The notes below the pieces were generated by a model that was given only the letters and a program-made list of their open reading frames with translations, did no database searches and was not told where the DNA came from. Both the position numbers and the translations under genes were made by a program. This document shows, piece after piece, positions 42,439 to 50,769 of a stretch of DNA of 64,000 bases. Origin of the DNA: Streptomyces sp. AP-93 (lineage in GTDB: Bacteria; Actinomycetota; Actinomycetes; Streptomycetales; Streptomycetaceae); contig NZ_JALGBX010000012.1 in NCBI RefSeq assembly GCF_022808175.1, positions 124,001-188,000 of the forward strand. Reading direction: 5' to 3'. How positions within the stretch are numbered: position 1 is the stretch's first letter; every line of letters starts with the position of its first letter.

Positions 42439-43377
42439 TCAGACGGTGCCGAGGCGGAAGCCGACGCCGCGGACGGTGACGATCCAGCCGGGGTTGCCCA
42501 GCTTGCCGCGCACGCTGCTGACGTGGGTGTCCACGGTGCGCCGCGACCAGGAGTTGCCCCACACCTGCTGCAGCAGCTGCCTGCGCGGGACGACGGTGTC
42601 GGGATGCTGCGCCAGCAGGCACAGCAGGTCGAACTCCTTGCGCGTGAGGGTGACGGGCGCGCCGTCGACGGTCACCTCGCGGGAGCCGACCTCGATGCGC
42701 AGCCGGCCGTGCCGGATCTCCTGGGCCGGGCCCGCGGCGGCCGCCGGCTGCCATTGCGTGCGGCGCATGACGGCCTCGATCCGGGCCATCAGCTCGCGGA
42801 CCCCGAAGGGCCTGGTGACGTAGTCGTCCGCGCCCGCCTGGAGCCCGAGGACGCAGTCGATCTCGGACTCGCGGGAGGTGACGATGATGAGCGGCACCCG
42901 GCTGACCGACCGGATCGCCCGGCACACCTCCAGCCCGTCCAGGTCCGGCAGTTCGAGGTCGAGCAGGACGAGGTCGGCGCTGCCGTAGGCCTGCAGGGCC
43001 GCGCCGCCGTGGGCCGCCCTGCTGGAGGTGTGGCCGTGCCGGCGCAACTGGTGCGACAGCCCGTCCCCGGCATCGGCGCCCACGATCAGGATGCGCCGGC
43101 CGGAGACCGCGGGCGCCGGCCGGGGGGCGGCCACGCCGAGTCCGCCCGGGAGCGACGTCTGACCCGGGGCGGCCGGTCCGGGCACGCTCTGGACGGGGCT
43201 CCTCTGGCCGAGCGCGTGCTGCCCGAGCGCGTGCTGGCCGGGGGGCCACACGCCAGGGGATCCGGAGCGCGGCGGCCGCGTCTCCCGTACCAGCGCGCGG
43301 GCCGGCGGCCCGTCGTGCTCGGGGTGCGGAGCGGACGTCTGGTGCTCCGGCAGTGCCTGCGTCTGAACCTGACTCAT
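42439..43377 (-). CDS. Atypical OmpR-family response regulator (JadR1-like)
   Basis: A 312-residue regulator: a Pro/Gln/Gly-rich leader (residues 1-90), a receiver domain (95-210) and a winged-helix DNA-binding domain (220-312; LTRKEFDLLCLLAQHPDTVV, RTVDTHVSSVRGKLG). The receiver is atypical: the acidic pair after strand 1 is changed (ILIVGADAGDG) and the conserved Lys is Arg (YVTRPF), though an Asp remains at the phosphorylation site (LLDLELPDLDG). JadR1 and other atypical OmpR regulators of angucycline clusters bind pathway products instead of being phosphorylated. No sensor kinase is nearby, consistent with that. Confidence 0.87.
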   Translation of the reverse strand: MSQVQTQALPEHQTSAPHPEHDGPPARALVRETRPPRSGSPGVWPPGQHALGQHALGQRSPVQSVPGPAAPGQTSLPGGLGVAAPRPAPAVSGRRILIVGADAGDGLSHQLRRHGHTSSRAAHGGAALQAYGSADLVLLDLELPDLDGLEVCRAIRSVSRVPLIIVTSRESEIDCVLGLQAGADDYVTRPFGVRELMARIEAVMRRTQWQPAAAAGPAQEIRHGRLRIEVGSREVTVDGAPVTLTRKEFDLLCLLAQHPDTVVPRRQLLQQVWGNSWSRRTVDTHVSSVRGKLGNPGWIVTVRGVGFRLGTV

Positions 43378-43521
43378 GCCTCCCCCGGGGGGTCGTGGCG
43401 AGGCGGGACCGGTTCGGCCGCCTGCCGCGCCGAGGCTAGCGGTGTGCGGTCGAATCCTGGTGCAGCGCCGGTCCAGGGTCCGCCCGGCCGCTCGCCGGTC
43501 CGGTCCGCGCCGGCCCGCCCC

Positions 43522-44565
43522 CTACACCGCGAACACCTCGGTGACGGCGTGGTTCGGGTCGCCCGCCCGCAGGTGCATCTCGCCCACCCCGGGCAGCATG
43601 ACCACGGAGGCCACCGTCCTCTCCAGGCTGTAGATCCCGTGGTCGGCGATGCACACCGGCGGCCGGGACAGCACCGAGAAGTGCCTCTCCACCGTGGCCA
43701 CCGGGCCGATGCGGGTCAGTCCCTTCGTCACGGCCTCCAGCCGCGCGTCGGAGTTGACGCGGTCGGGCGCCGACTGCCGGTCGAGCGGGGTGAAGTCCGC
43801 GTGCAGGAAGTGGTTGGTGTGCGCGGCCTCCCGCGAGGCGGGCTCGGTCACCCGCAGCTCGGTCCCGCACACCTCGGCGTACACCGCGCGCCGCCGGTCG
43901 CACAGCATCAGGTTCCGCGAGCTGGACAGGGTGAGCCCGGCCAGCATCTCCAGGGCCTCGTCCACGCTTCCGGCACCGTCCAGCAGGTGACGGATGGCCA
44001 GGTAGGGGGTGAGGCTCGGCCGCCACTGGCCGTCGGTCGTCAGGTTCACCCCGATGGCCAGCCCGTCGCTGTTCATGCCCAGGTAGCCGAGCATGCCCGC
44101 GAAGCTGAGCACCGTCACCCGGCGGGGCGCCCCCGCCCGGGCCAGCGACAGCACGGCGATGTGGCTGTCGATGTACGCGTTGAGGTCCACCGTCTGCGCC
44201 AGTACCGGTCGGCCCGCCGGCCAGGTGCGCGCGTACCCCGTGCAGTCCCCGGCGCTCGGCATGCCGGTGTACCCCATCACCTCGCGGCGCAGCTGCAGCA
44301 GCCACGCCTTGTCCTCGGAGATCCCGGCCCCCGCCGCCAGCCCCGCGACCTCCTCGGCCAGGTCCGGGGCCGCCGCCGTGATCTCCGACCGGTACGCGGA
44401 GATCGACGGCAGCAGCCCCGTGAGCGTCAGCGGCCCGTCGGCGAGGTGGTCGAGCCGCGCCATGCCGTCGCTGAGGAAGGCGCGCAGCGGGCCGGCGAGT
44501 GCGGCCCCGTGGGCGCGGCCCAGTTCGAAGGGGGTGCCGTCGGCCTTGACGTACGCGACGCTCAT
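43522..44565 (-). CDS. C45-family (acyltransferase-type) Ntn amidohydrolase
   Basis: A 347-residue protein resembling peptidase C45/isopenicillin N acyltransferase proenzymes, which self-cleave to expose an N-terminal cysteine. The likely cleavage site is in GDCTGYARTWPAGRPVLAQT, followed by NAYIDSH, FAGMLGYLGMNSDGLAIGVN and AHTNHFLH, all family features. ATGA overlap with the acetyltransferase gene upstream puts it at the end of the hydrazine operon. In fosfazinomycin an amidase (FzmO) removes the acetyl group from glutamyl-acetylhydrazide; this enzyme is well placed for that step, though from a family I cannot confirm to be the same. Confidence 0.75.
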   Translation of the reverse strand: MSVAYVKADGTPFELGRAHGAALAGPLRAFLSDGMARLDHLADGPLTLTGLLPSISAYRSEITAAAPDLAEEVAGLAAGAGISEDKAWLLQLRREVMGYTGMPSAGDCTGYARTWPAGRPVLAQTVDLNAYIDSHIAVLSLARAGAPRRVTVLSFAGMLGYLGMNSDGLAIGVNLTTDGQWRPSLTPYLAIRHLLDGAGSVDEALEMLAGLTLSSSRNLMLCDRRRAVYAEVCGTELRVTEPASREAAHTNHFLHADFTPLDRQSAPDRVNSDARLEAVTKGLTRIGPVATVERHFSVLSRPPVCIADHGIYSLERTVASVVMLPGVGEMHLRAGDPNHAVTEVFAV

Positions 44566-45170
44566 GCGGAGGCAACCGCCTGCTTCGGGCCCTGGGAGAG
44601 GGCGCCCAGCACCTGCGGCCACTCGGCGCGCAGGATGCTGTAGAAGACCGCGTCGCGGCGGCGCCCGCCCGGCATGTAGTTGTAGGAGCGCGCCGTGCCC
44701 TCCTCGGTGGCGCCGATGTTGCGCAGGCCCTTGCGGGCCTGGACGTTGAGCTCGTCCGTCTTGAACTCCACCCGCTCGGCCTCCAGCACCTCGAAGGAGT
44801 GCTGGAGCAGCAGCAGCTTCGCCCAGTGGTTGATGCCCTTGCCGCGGAAGTCGTGGCCCAGCCAGGAGGCCCCGATCTCCAGCCGGCGGTCCTTCTCGGC
44901 GAAGCTCAGCAGGCTCATGCTGCCCGCGATCCGGCCGCTCTGCTTGTCCCGGATCACGTAGACGGCGCGGCGGCCGGCCGCGTGTTCGGCGAGGTTCGAG
45001 GCGAAGAACGTCTCGAAGTCCGCCTCGTCGCCGACGACGACCGTGAAGTAGCGCCAGATGTCGGGGTCCATGGCCACGGCGCGGATGCCCTCGCGGTCGG
45101 CCTCGCCGAGCGGGGTCAACAGGACGTGGTCGTTCTCCAGGCGGGTGGCGGCGTTTTCGGCCCAGTTCAT
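44562..45170 (-). CDS. GNAT N-acetyltransferase (FzmQ-like)
   Basis: A 202-residue GNAT of the RimJ/RimL type: VLLTPLGEADREGI, IRDKQSGRIAGSMSLLSFAEKDRRLEIG, the acetyl-CoA loop WLGHDFRGKGINHWAK and FKTDELNVQARKGLRNIGATEEG. In the fosfazinomycin/kinamycin pathway FzmQ acetylates hydrazinosuccinate so that the next lyase can release acetylhydrazine. GGAG precedes the ATG. It overlaps the C45-like gene by ATGA and lies after the lyase gene, in the expected gene set. Confidence 0.85.
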   Translation of the reverse strand: MNWAENAATRLENDHVLLTPLGEADREGIRAVAMDPDIWRYFTVVVGDEADFETFFASNLAEHAAGRRAVYVIRDKQSGRIAGSMSLLSFAEKDRRLEIGASWLGHDFRGKGINHWAKLLLLQHSFEVLEAERVEFKTDELNVQARKGLRNIGATEEGTARSYNYMPGGRRRDAVFYSILRAEWPQVLGALSQGPKQAVASA

Positions 45171-45223
45171 GCTCTGACTCCGGTGGTGGGTGTGGGGCGG
45201 GGGGAGTGCGGTCGCCCGGCGGT

Positions 45224-46510
45224 TCAGCCCGCCTGCTCGCGCAGCTCCTCCAGCCGGTTGTGGATGACGTGGTGATTGACGAGGAAGTCCTCGGGGCGGC
45301 GGGGGGCCGTCTCGATGCCCTCCGCGCGCAGTGCGTCGGCGAAGTTCTCGCCCTGCTCGGCGGTGCGCCGCGCGGCGGCCTGGACGGCGCGGTAGGCCTG
45401 CTCCCGCTCGACGCCCCGCTCCAGGAGCTCTACCAGCACGGACGAGCTCCACACGAGGCCGTTGGTGTGGTCGATGCCGGCCCGCATCCGCCCGGTGTCC
45501 ACGTACAGGTTCTCGATCATGTCCGCGGCCTTGCTGACCTGGAAGTGCGCGACGGTCAGCGCGTCGGGCAGCACGACCTTCTCCACCGCCTGGTGGGCGA
45601 TGTCCCGCTCGTGCCACAGCGCGACGTCCTCCAGGACCGTGGTGGCGTACCCGCGCAGCAGCCGGGCCAGGCCGACCAGCATCTCGCTGCCGGACGGGTT
45701 GGCCTTGTGCGGCATGGCGCTGGAGCCCTGGTAGGCGCAGGTGCGGCGCTCCTCGACCTCGCGGACCTCGGTGCGCTGGAGCAGCCGGAACTCCAGGGCG
45801 ATCTGCTCGACGCAGGCGCCGAGCAGTGCGACGGCCTGGACGAGCTGGGCGTGCCGGTCGCGGGCGACGACCTGGCTGGGGCAGGGCTCGATGCCCAGGC
45901 CCAGCTCCTGGCAGACGTAACTCTCCACGGCCGGGTCGATGAGCGCGTACGTGCCGACGGAGCCCGAGACCGTGCCCACGGCGACGGCCTCGCGGGCGGC
46001 CTCCAGGCGGGCCAGCGAGCGGTCGATGGCGAAGGCGAAGCCGCCGAGCTTGTGGCCGAAGGTGGTGGGCTCGGCGTGGATGCCGTGGGTGCGGCCGACG
46101 GTCGGGGTGTCCCAGTGCTCGGCGGCCCGGTCGGTGAGGACCTTGCGCAGCCGCTTCACGGCGGCGATCAGCACGTCGCAGGCCCGGGCCAGGATGTGCC
46201 CGAGGGCGGTGTCGACCAGGTCGTAGCTGGTCATGCCGACGTGTACCCAGCGGGCCGAGGACTCGGGCATGTCCTCGCAGTAGGCGGCCAGGAAGGAGAG
46301 CACTTCGTGGTCGCGCTGCCGCTGGATCTCGATGACCTTCTCCGGCGTCGGGACGGGTGCCCGGCGCATGTCGTCGAGCACCTCGGCGGGCACCCGGCCC
46401 AGCTTGACCTGGGCCTCGGTGGCGAGGATCTCGACGCGTACGTAGGTCTCGTAGCGGAATTCGTCCGAGAGGAGCGCCGCCATCTCGGGGAGCGTGAAAC
46501 GGGGGATCAT
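45224..46510 (-). CDS. Adenylosuccinate lyase-like enzyme (FzmR-like)
   Basis: A 428-residue fumarase/aspartase-superfamily lyase of the PurB type, with the signature GSSAMPHKANPSGSEMLVGLA, VGRTHGIHAEPTTFGHKLGG and MTSYDLVDTALGHILA. In fosfazinomycin FzmR eliminates fumarate from N-acetylhydrazinosuccinate, giving acetylhydrazine. The location between acetyltransferase and glutamine synthetase-like genes argues against a housekeeping PurB. Two starts lie side by side (GTG 46513, ATG 46510); I use the ATG. Length is normal for PurB. Confidence 0.87.
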   Translation of the reverse strand: MIPRFTLPEMAALLSDEFRYETYVRVEILATEAQVKLGRVPAEVLDDMRRAPVPTPEKVIEIQRQRDHEVLSFLAAYCEDMPESSARWVHVGMTSYDLVDTALGHILARACDVLIAAVKRLRKVLTDRAAEHWDTPTVGRTHGIHAEPTTFGHKLGGFAFAIDRSLARLEAAREAVAVGTVSGSVGTYALIDPAVESYVCQELGLGIEPCPSQVVARDRHAQLVQAVALLGACVEQIALEFRLLQRTEVREVEERRTCAYQGSSAMPHKANPSGSEMLVGLARLLRGYATTVLEDVALWHERDIAHQAVEKVVLPDALTVAHFQVSKAADMIENLYVDTGRMRAGIDHTNGLVWSSSVLVELLERGVEREQAYRAVQAAARRTAEQGENFADALRAEGIETAPRRPEDFLVNHHVIHNRLEELREQAG

Positions 46511-46627
46511 CACAGGCCTTCGTCGGAGGGAGGAACGGTGGAACAGGGGGGCGGGCCGGTGAGGGATTCCGGCCCGGCGGACGGCGGCGCGGGGCCGGCC
46601 GTCGTGACGCAGGAGCGCCGGGCGGGG

Positions 46628-48139
46628 TCAGAAGGCCGCGAAGTACTCGCGCTGCTCCCACTCGGTGACCTGGCCCGGCACCGGGGACGCGCCCCGCGCC
46701 CAGGCCTCGTAGCGGCTCACCTCGCTCTCCTTGACCTTGGTGAGGACGATGGCCAGCGGGTCGCCGAGCAGCTTGGCCGCGCGCCCGGTGCGGAAGGCCT
46801 CCAAGGCCTCGCGCAGGGACTGCGGGACGGTGTCGGAGCCCTCGCGGGGCCCGTCGGCCGCACCCCCGGCGGCCCCGTCGAAAGCCCCGAGGCCCTCGAG
46901 GCCGGCGAAGAGCTGGGCGGCGATGTTCAGGTACGGGTTCGCGCTCGGCTCGCCGATGCGGTTCTCGATGTGCGCGCCGGCCCCCGAGCCGACCACGCGC
47001 AGCATGGCCGTGCGCGACTCCAGGCTCAGGCCCACCCGGGTCGGGGACAGGGCGTGCCGCGTGCCCAGGCGCTGGTAGCCGTTGACCGTGGGCACCGACA
47101 GCAGGAACAGGTCGCGCAGCCAGTCCTGCAGGCCTTCGGCGTACGCCTTGCTCGTGGGGGACAGCCCCGCCGAGAGGCCCTCGGCGCTGAAGACGTTGCG
47201 GCCGGTGGCGGTCTCCAGGACGGACTGGTTCAGGTGCCAGCCGCTCGGGTCCGCCCCGGCGATCGCCGGCTGCGACATGAACGAGGCGTGCAGGCCCCGG
47301 GCCGCGCACCAGCGTTTGGTGAAGACGCGGAAGAACAGCATCGCGTCCGCGGTGTCCAGCGCCGCCATGGGGTCGAACGTGGTCTCCACCTGCCCCGGGC
47401 CCATCTCGTGCTCCATCGACCGCACCGGCAGCCCCAGTTCGAGCAGGGCGAGGGCCAGCGGGTCGGTGACCGGGGCGACCGTGTCGTAGGCGGCGTCCAG
47501 GTTGAACTGGTAGCCCGCGTTCATCGCGGCCACCCGCGGGGCCGGGCCCTGCAGGCCGAAGCCGTTGCCCTCGTTGCCCGGCTCGTCGTCCAGGCGGCGC
47601 GCCAGGTACCACTCGACCTCCAGGCCGAGTACGGGCGTCAGCCCGCGCTCCTCGTACCCGGCCAGCACCCGGTGCAGCACGTGCCGCGAGGACAGCGGGT
47701 GGGGGCGGCCGTCGCGCAGGTACTCGTCGCCGATCACCCAGGCCGTGCGCGCACCCTCGCCGGGCAGCACCAGGAAGGTCAGCGGGTCGGGCACCAGCAC
47801 GAAGTTGCCCAGGCCGGCGATCTCGTCGACGCCGGTGCCGTGCTCGCCCCGGTAGTCCACCGCCGTGGTGCAGGCGGTGTCCTTCAGGAACGGGCCGGGG
47901 CTGTAGTTCATGCCGTTGCGCAGCACCCCGCGGAAGGTGCGGGCGGTCAGCGTCTTGGAGCGCACCAGGCCGTGCGGGTCGCCCCACACCAGACGGACGA
48001 AGTCGATTCCGTCCAGCCCCGCCCGGATCTGCTCGGCGGCCGCCAGCCGGGCGTCGTCCCACAGCCCGTGTTCGGCGACGAACGCGGGGCTCCCGACGCT
48101 GCCCTCCGTGGCAGGGGTCGACCATGACCTGGAATACAT
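46628..48139 (-). CDS. Glutamine synthetase-like ligase (FzmN-like)
   Basis: A 503-residue GS-fold enzyme. N-terminal beta-grasp (FVRLVWGDPHGLVRSKTLTA), then the catalytic domain with LGLEVEWYLARR, MEHEMGPGQVETTFDPM and a C-terminal HIENRIGEPSANPYLNIAA. The usual HVHQS of glutamine synthetases reads GWHLNQSV, suggesting a changed nucleophile. FzmN homologues join acetylhydrazine to the gamma-carboxyl of glutamate with ATP. It lies between the lyase and the 648-residue unknown, all on the minus strand. Ribosome site weak (AAAGGA 12 bases upstream). GlnT-like gamma-glutamylamide synthetases are the alternative label. Confidence 0.87.
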   Translation of the reverse strand: MYSRSWSTPATEGSVGSPAFVAEHGLWDDARLAAAEQIRAGLDGIDFVRLVWGDPHGLVRSKTLTARTFRGVLRNGMNYSPGPFLKDTACTTAVDYRGEHGTGVDEIAGLGNFVLVPDPLTFLVLPGEGARTAWVIGDEYLRDGRPHPLSSRHVLHRVLAGYEERGLTPVLGLEVEWYLARRLDDEPGNEGNGFGLQGPAPRVAAMNAGYQFNLDAAYDTVAPVTDPLALALLELGLPVRSMEHEMGPGQVETTFDPMAALDTADAMLFFRVFTKRWCAARGLHASFMSQPAIAGADPSGWHLNQSVLETATGRNVFSAEGLSAGLSPTSKAYAEGLQDWLRDLFLLSVPTVNGYQRLGTRHALSPTRVGLSLESRTAMLRVVGSGAGAHIENRIGEPSANPYLNIAAQLFAGLEGLGAFDGAAGGAADGPREGSDTVPQSLREALEAFRTGRAAKLLGDPLAIVLTKVKESEVSRYEAWARGASPVPGQVTEWEQREYFAAF

Positions 48140-48231
48140 GACGGGGAGCGTCCTTTCGTCAGAAGGCCGACAGGGGGCTGGCTGGGGGCCGACCGGGGTG
48201 CTGGGCGTCAGGGGCGCCAGGGGCGCCGGCA

Positions 48232-50178
48232 CTAGGCGACCCGGGGCCGGGCCGGCTCCGGGGAGGCCACCTCGACCGGGGTGCCGGTGACGGACTCCCA
48301 GTGCCAGGCCGAGTCGAAGGCCGTCACCTCGGCCTGCTCCCCCTGCTCGGCGAGCGCGGCGGCCTGCTGCGTCATCCGGGCGATGAAGGCGGCCACCTGG
48401 TGCGCCGCGAGCATCTCCTGCTCGGTGTACGGCTCGCCGTCGGCGCGGACGATGCGCAGGTCCATGAACCCGTTGAAGGGCCGGCCGCACACCTCGACCG
48501 ACTGGGGGCTGCGGATCGTGAAGCGCACCATGTTGTTGACGTGCCCGTGGTGGTGCTGGTCGGAGAAGTGGGCGATGTCGGGGATGGTGGGCGGCACGAA
48601 GTGGTCGCGCTCCAGGACCTTCTGGGTCCGCGGCAGGTTGCCGGCGATGAAGTGCCAGGAGTTGTACTGCATGCGCGAGGACATCGCCCAGGCGGTGTCG
48701 GCGAGCGTGGCGAGCGAGTCGCCGTAGTGCCGCCTGGCCTCCTGCGCGGGGACCACGCAGCAGAAGAAGTCCGTGATGCCCCAGGAGGTGATCTCGTCCC
48801 AGGCCTCCGCGCGCAGCGCGCGGACCAGCTCCGGCAGCGACCGGATGCCGCGGCTCATCGAGAAGTCGGCCTTGAACGCGGCGGTGGTGGCGGCGACCGC
48901 CTCGTACACGACCGCCTCCAGACCGGTGCCGAAATCGCCGTGGGGCCGGGCCAGCCAGGCCGGGTCGGCGTCGTCGGCGAGCCGCAGCTCGGCCAGCCGG
49001 TCGCCGGTCACGGGCAGCGTGGCGCGCAGGTGGTCGGTGACCTGCCGGTCCCGGTCCGCGGCCACCTCGCCGTACGGGGCCGCGACTTTCTCCACCTTGT
49101 GGATCAGGGCGCCGTGGATCTCGCGGTACAGCTGGACGGTGCGGGTCACCTCGGGGCGGTGCGCGCCCAGCGCCGTGGCCAGGGCCATCAGCGCGTCGAG
49201 GCCGGCGTCGGGACCGGCCGCGGGGATCCGCTCCCCGCCCAGGGCTCCGTTGTAGTTGCGGCGGGTGTGCTCCAGCAGCCGGCCCACGTTGTCCAGGGTG
49301 AGCTGCGAGCCGTTGGCCTCCTCGATGCGGCCGTACCCGGCCGAGCGGATGAGCAGGCTGATGCCCACGACCAGCAGGGCGTCGTGGTCCGACCACAGCT
49401 CCACCGGCAGACCGGCCAGGCTGCCGAACACGCAGTCGGGGTGGCCCGGCCACAGCGTCTTGCCCACGACCGTGTTGGTGTCGCGGAAGTTCGTGTACTG
49501 CTTGTCCTCGATGTAGAGCATGAACGGGGCGGTGCGCTGCGCGCCCTCGGTCAGCTGCGCCAGCAGCGCCTCGCGGCCCTCGCGCCCCTGCTCCGCCAGC
49601 CAGCTGCGGCTGTCGGCCGCGTAGCGGTCGAAGCGCTCCTGAGCCGTCGTCACCTCGTGCCGGTAGTCGTCCAGGTGCCGCTGGGTCCACGGAACCCGCA
49701 GCACCCCGCCGACCAGCGTGTGCTGCTTGGCGAGCGGCTGCTGGGAGGGGACGCGGACGACGACCCGGCCGCCGGTGGTCAGACCGATCTCACCGAGGAA
49801 CACGGTGGCCTCCGCGGGGTCCACGGGGCCCGCAGGGTCCGCGACGGCCCCGGCCGGTTCCCGGGCGCCCGCGGACAGGCCTGCGACGACCTTCAGCGCG
49901 GCGGCGTCCGCGGTGCGCAGGCCGCCCGCCTGGACCTCCGCGGGCACGTGTCCGTCGAGCGTGAGCAGGGTGTCCAGGGCCGAGCGCACGTCGGCGGCGG
50001 CCGAGGCCTTGCGCCACACCCGGGCCAGCAGCCCGGGGAACCCGGCGTCCTCCTCGCGTACCCGGTCCGGCTTGGGCGTCGCGCCGGCCGCCAGGCCCAG
50101 GCGGCTGGGCCGCCGGCTCTGGCGCTTGCGGGCGTTGGCGGCTCGACGGGAGCCTTCGCGGTCTACGGGCGCGGTCAT
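48232..50178 (-). CDS. Unknown protein of the hydrazine cassette, candidate N-N bond-forming component
   Basis: A 648-residue protein without a fold I can name. An Arg-rich N-terminus (RRAANARKRQSRRPSRLG) is followed by blocks such as FMLYIEDKQYTNFRDTNTVV, SWGITDFFCCVVPAQEARRH, MQYNSWHFIAGNLPRTQKVL and a striking His cluster HFSDQHHHGHVNNM near residue 540. It overlaps the ferredoxin by ATGA with a strong ribosome site (GGAAGGTG). The known cassette includes an unassigned gene (FzmP in fosfazinomycin) that I take as the likely counterpart from position. Stoichiometric coupling with a ferredoxin suggests a redox enzyme; joining nitrous acid to aspartate and reducing it to hydrazinosuccinate is the missing step. 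Confidence 0.7.
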   Translation of the reverse strand: MTAPVDREGSRRAANARKRQSRRPSRLGLAAGATPKPDRVREEDAGFPGLLARVWRKASAAADVRSALDTLLTLDGHVPAEVQAGGLRTADAAALKVVAGLSAGAREPAGAVADPAGPVDPAEATVFLGEIGLTTGGRVVVRVPSQQPLAKQHTLVGGVLRVPWTQRHLDDYRHEVTTAQERFDRYAADSRSWLAEQGREGREALLAQLTEGAQRTAPFMLYIEDKQYTNFRDTNTVVGKTLWPGHPDCVFGSLAGLPVELWSDHDALLVVGISLLIRSAGYGRIEEANGSQLTLDNVGRLLEHTRRNYNGALGGERIPAAGPDAGLDALMALATALGAHRPEVTRTVQLYREIHGALIHKVEKVAAPYGEVAADRDRQVTDHLRATLPVTGDRLAELRLADDADPAWLARPHGDFGTGLEAVVYEAVAATTAAFKADFSMSRGIRSLPELVRALRAEAWDEITSWGITDFFCCVVPAQEARRHYGDSLATLADTAWAMSSRMQYNSWHFIAGNLPRTQKVLERDHFVPPTIPDIAHFSDQHHHGHVNNMVRFTIRSPQSVEVCGRPFNGFMDLRIVRADGEPYTEQEMLAAHQVAAFIARMTQQAAALAEQGEQAEVTAFDSAWHWESVTGTPVEVASPEPARPRVA

Positions 50179-50510
50179 GCGGCACCTTCCCCGGTGAGTG
50201 CGATGTGGCTCCACATCGCGTCGTCGGTGGGCGTCCAGTCCTCGTCGACGTAGATGCAGTCGACCGGGCACTCCAGGACGCAACGGGGGCAGCCCGAGCA
50301 CAGCTCGGGGATGATCACGACGTCGAGCCCGCGGTCGAAGATCGCGCCGAATTCTTCCGGACAGCTGCGCAGGCAGGTGTCGCAGGTGATGCACTCGGAC
50401 GTTTCGATGCGCCGCGGGGGCTTGGTCCAGTTGCCGGCGCGGCTGCGCGTGGCGATCCTCAGAGGGCGCCCGGACGGCACATCTGACGAAGCGTTGCTTT
50501 CCACGGGCAT
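50175..50510 (-). CDS. 2[4Fe-4S] ferredoxin
   Basis: A 111-residue ferredoxin with an N-terminal extension of about 38 residues and two complete cluster motifs, CITCDTCLRSCP and CSGCPRCVLECP (each CxxCxxCxxxCP). AAGGGG precedes the ATG at 50510; longer in-frame starts add unlikely sequence. It is the first gene of the minus-strand hydrazine operon and overlaps the 648-residue protein by 4 nt, implying it donates electrons to that protein. A ferredoxin in this position recurs, from memory, in lomaiviticin and kinamycin cassettes. Confidence 0.9.
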   Translation of the reverse strand: MPVESNASSDVPSGRPLRIATRSRAGNWTKPPRRIETSECITCDTCLRSCPEEFGAIFDRGLDVVIIPELCSGCPRCVLECPVDCIYVDEDWTPTDDAMWSHIALTGEGAA

Positions 50511-50769
50511 GGGACCCCTTAGACGTCGTGTCGATGACGGCTCGAACGGACGCTTCGAGCATCCGGGGTTCCTCTCGACCAACTCCTGAACCCCGGTCGG
50601 GGCGTGCTGGAGCGTCACACCGAGCGGAAGGACGGAGTCCGGTGGGAGGGGGGACTCCGCAACGGCCGCGCTTCGTGGAACCGGCGGCTCCGGATCGCTA
50701 GCGCCGCTCGAGCTGAGCGCGATGTGCACACGTCAGGCTGCTGGTCGGCCTACACGTGGTGAGGTGCGT

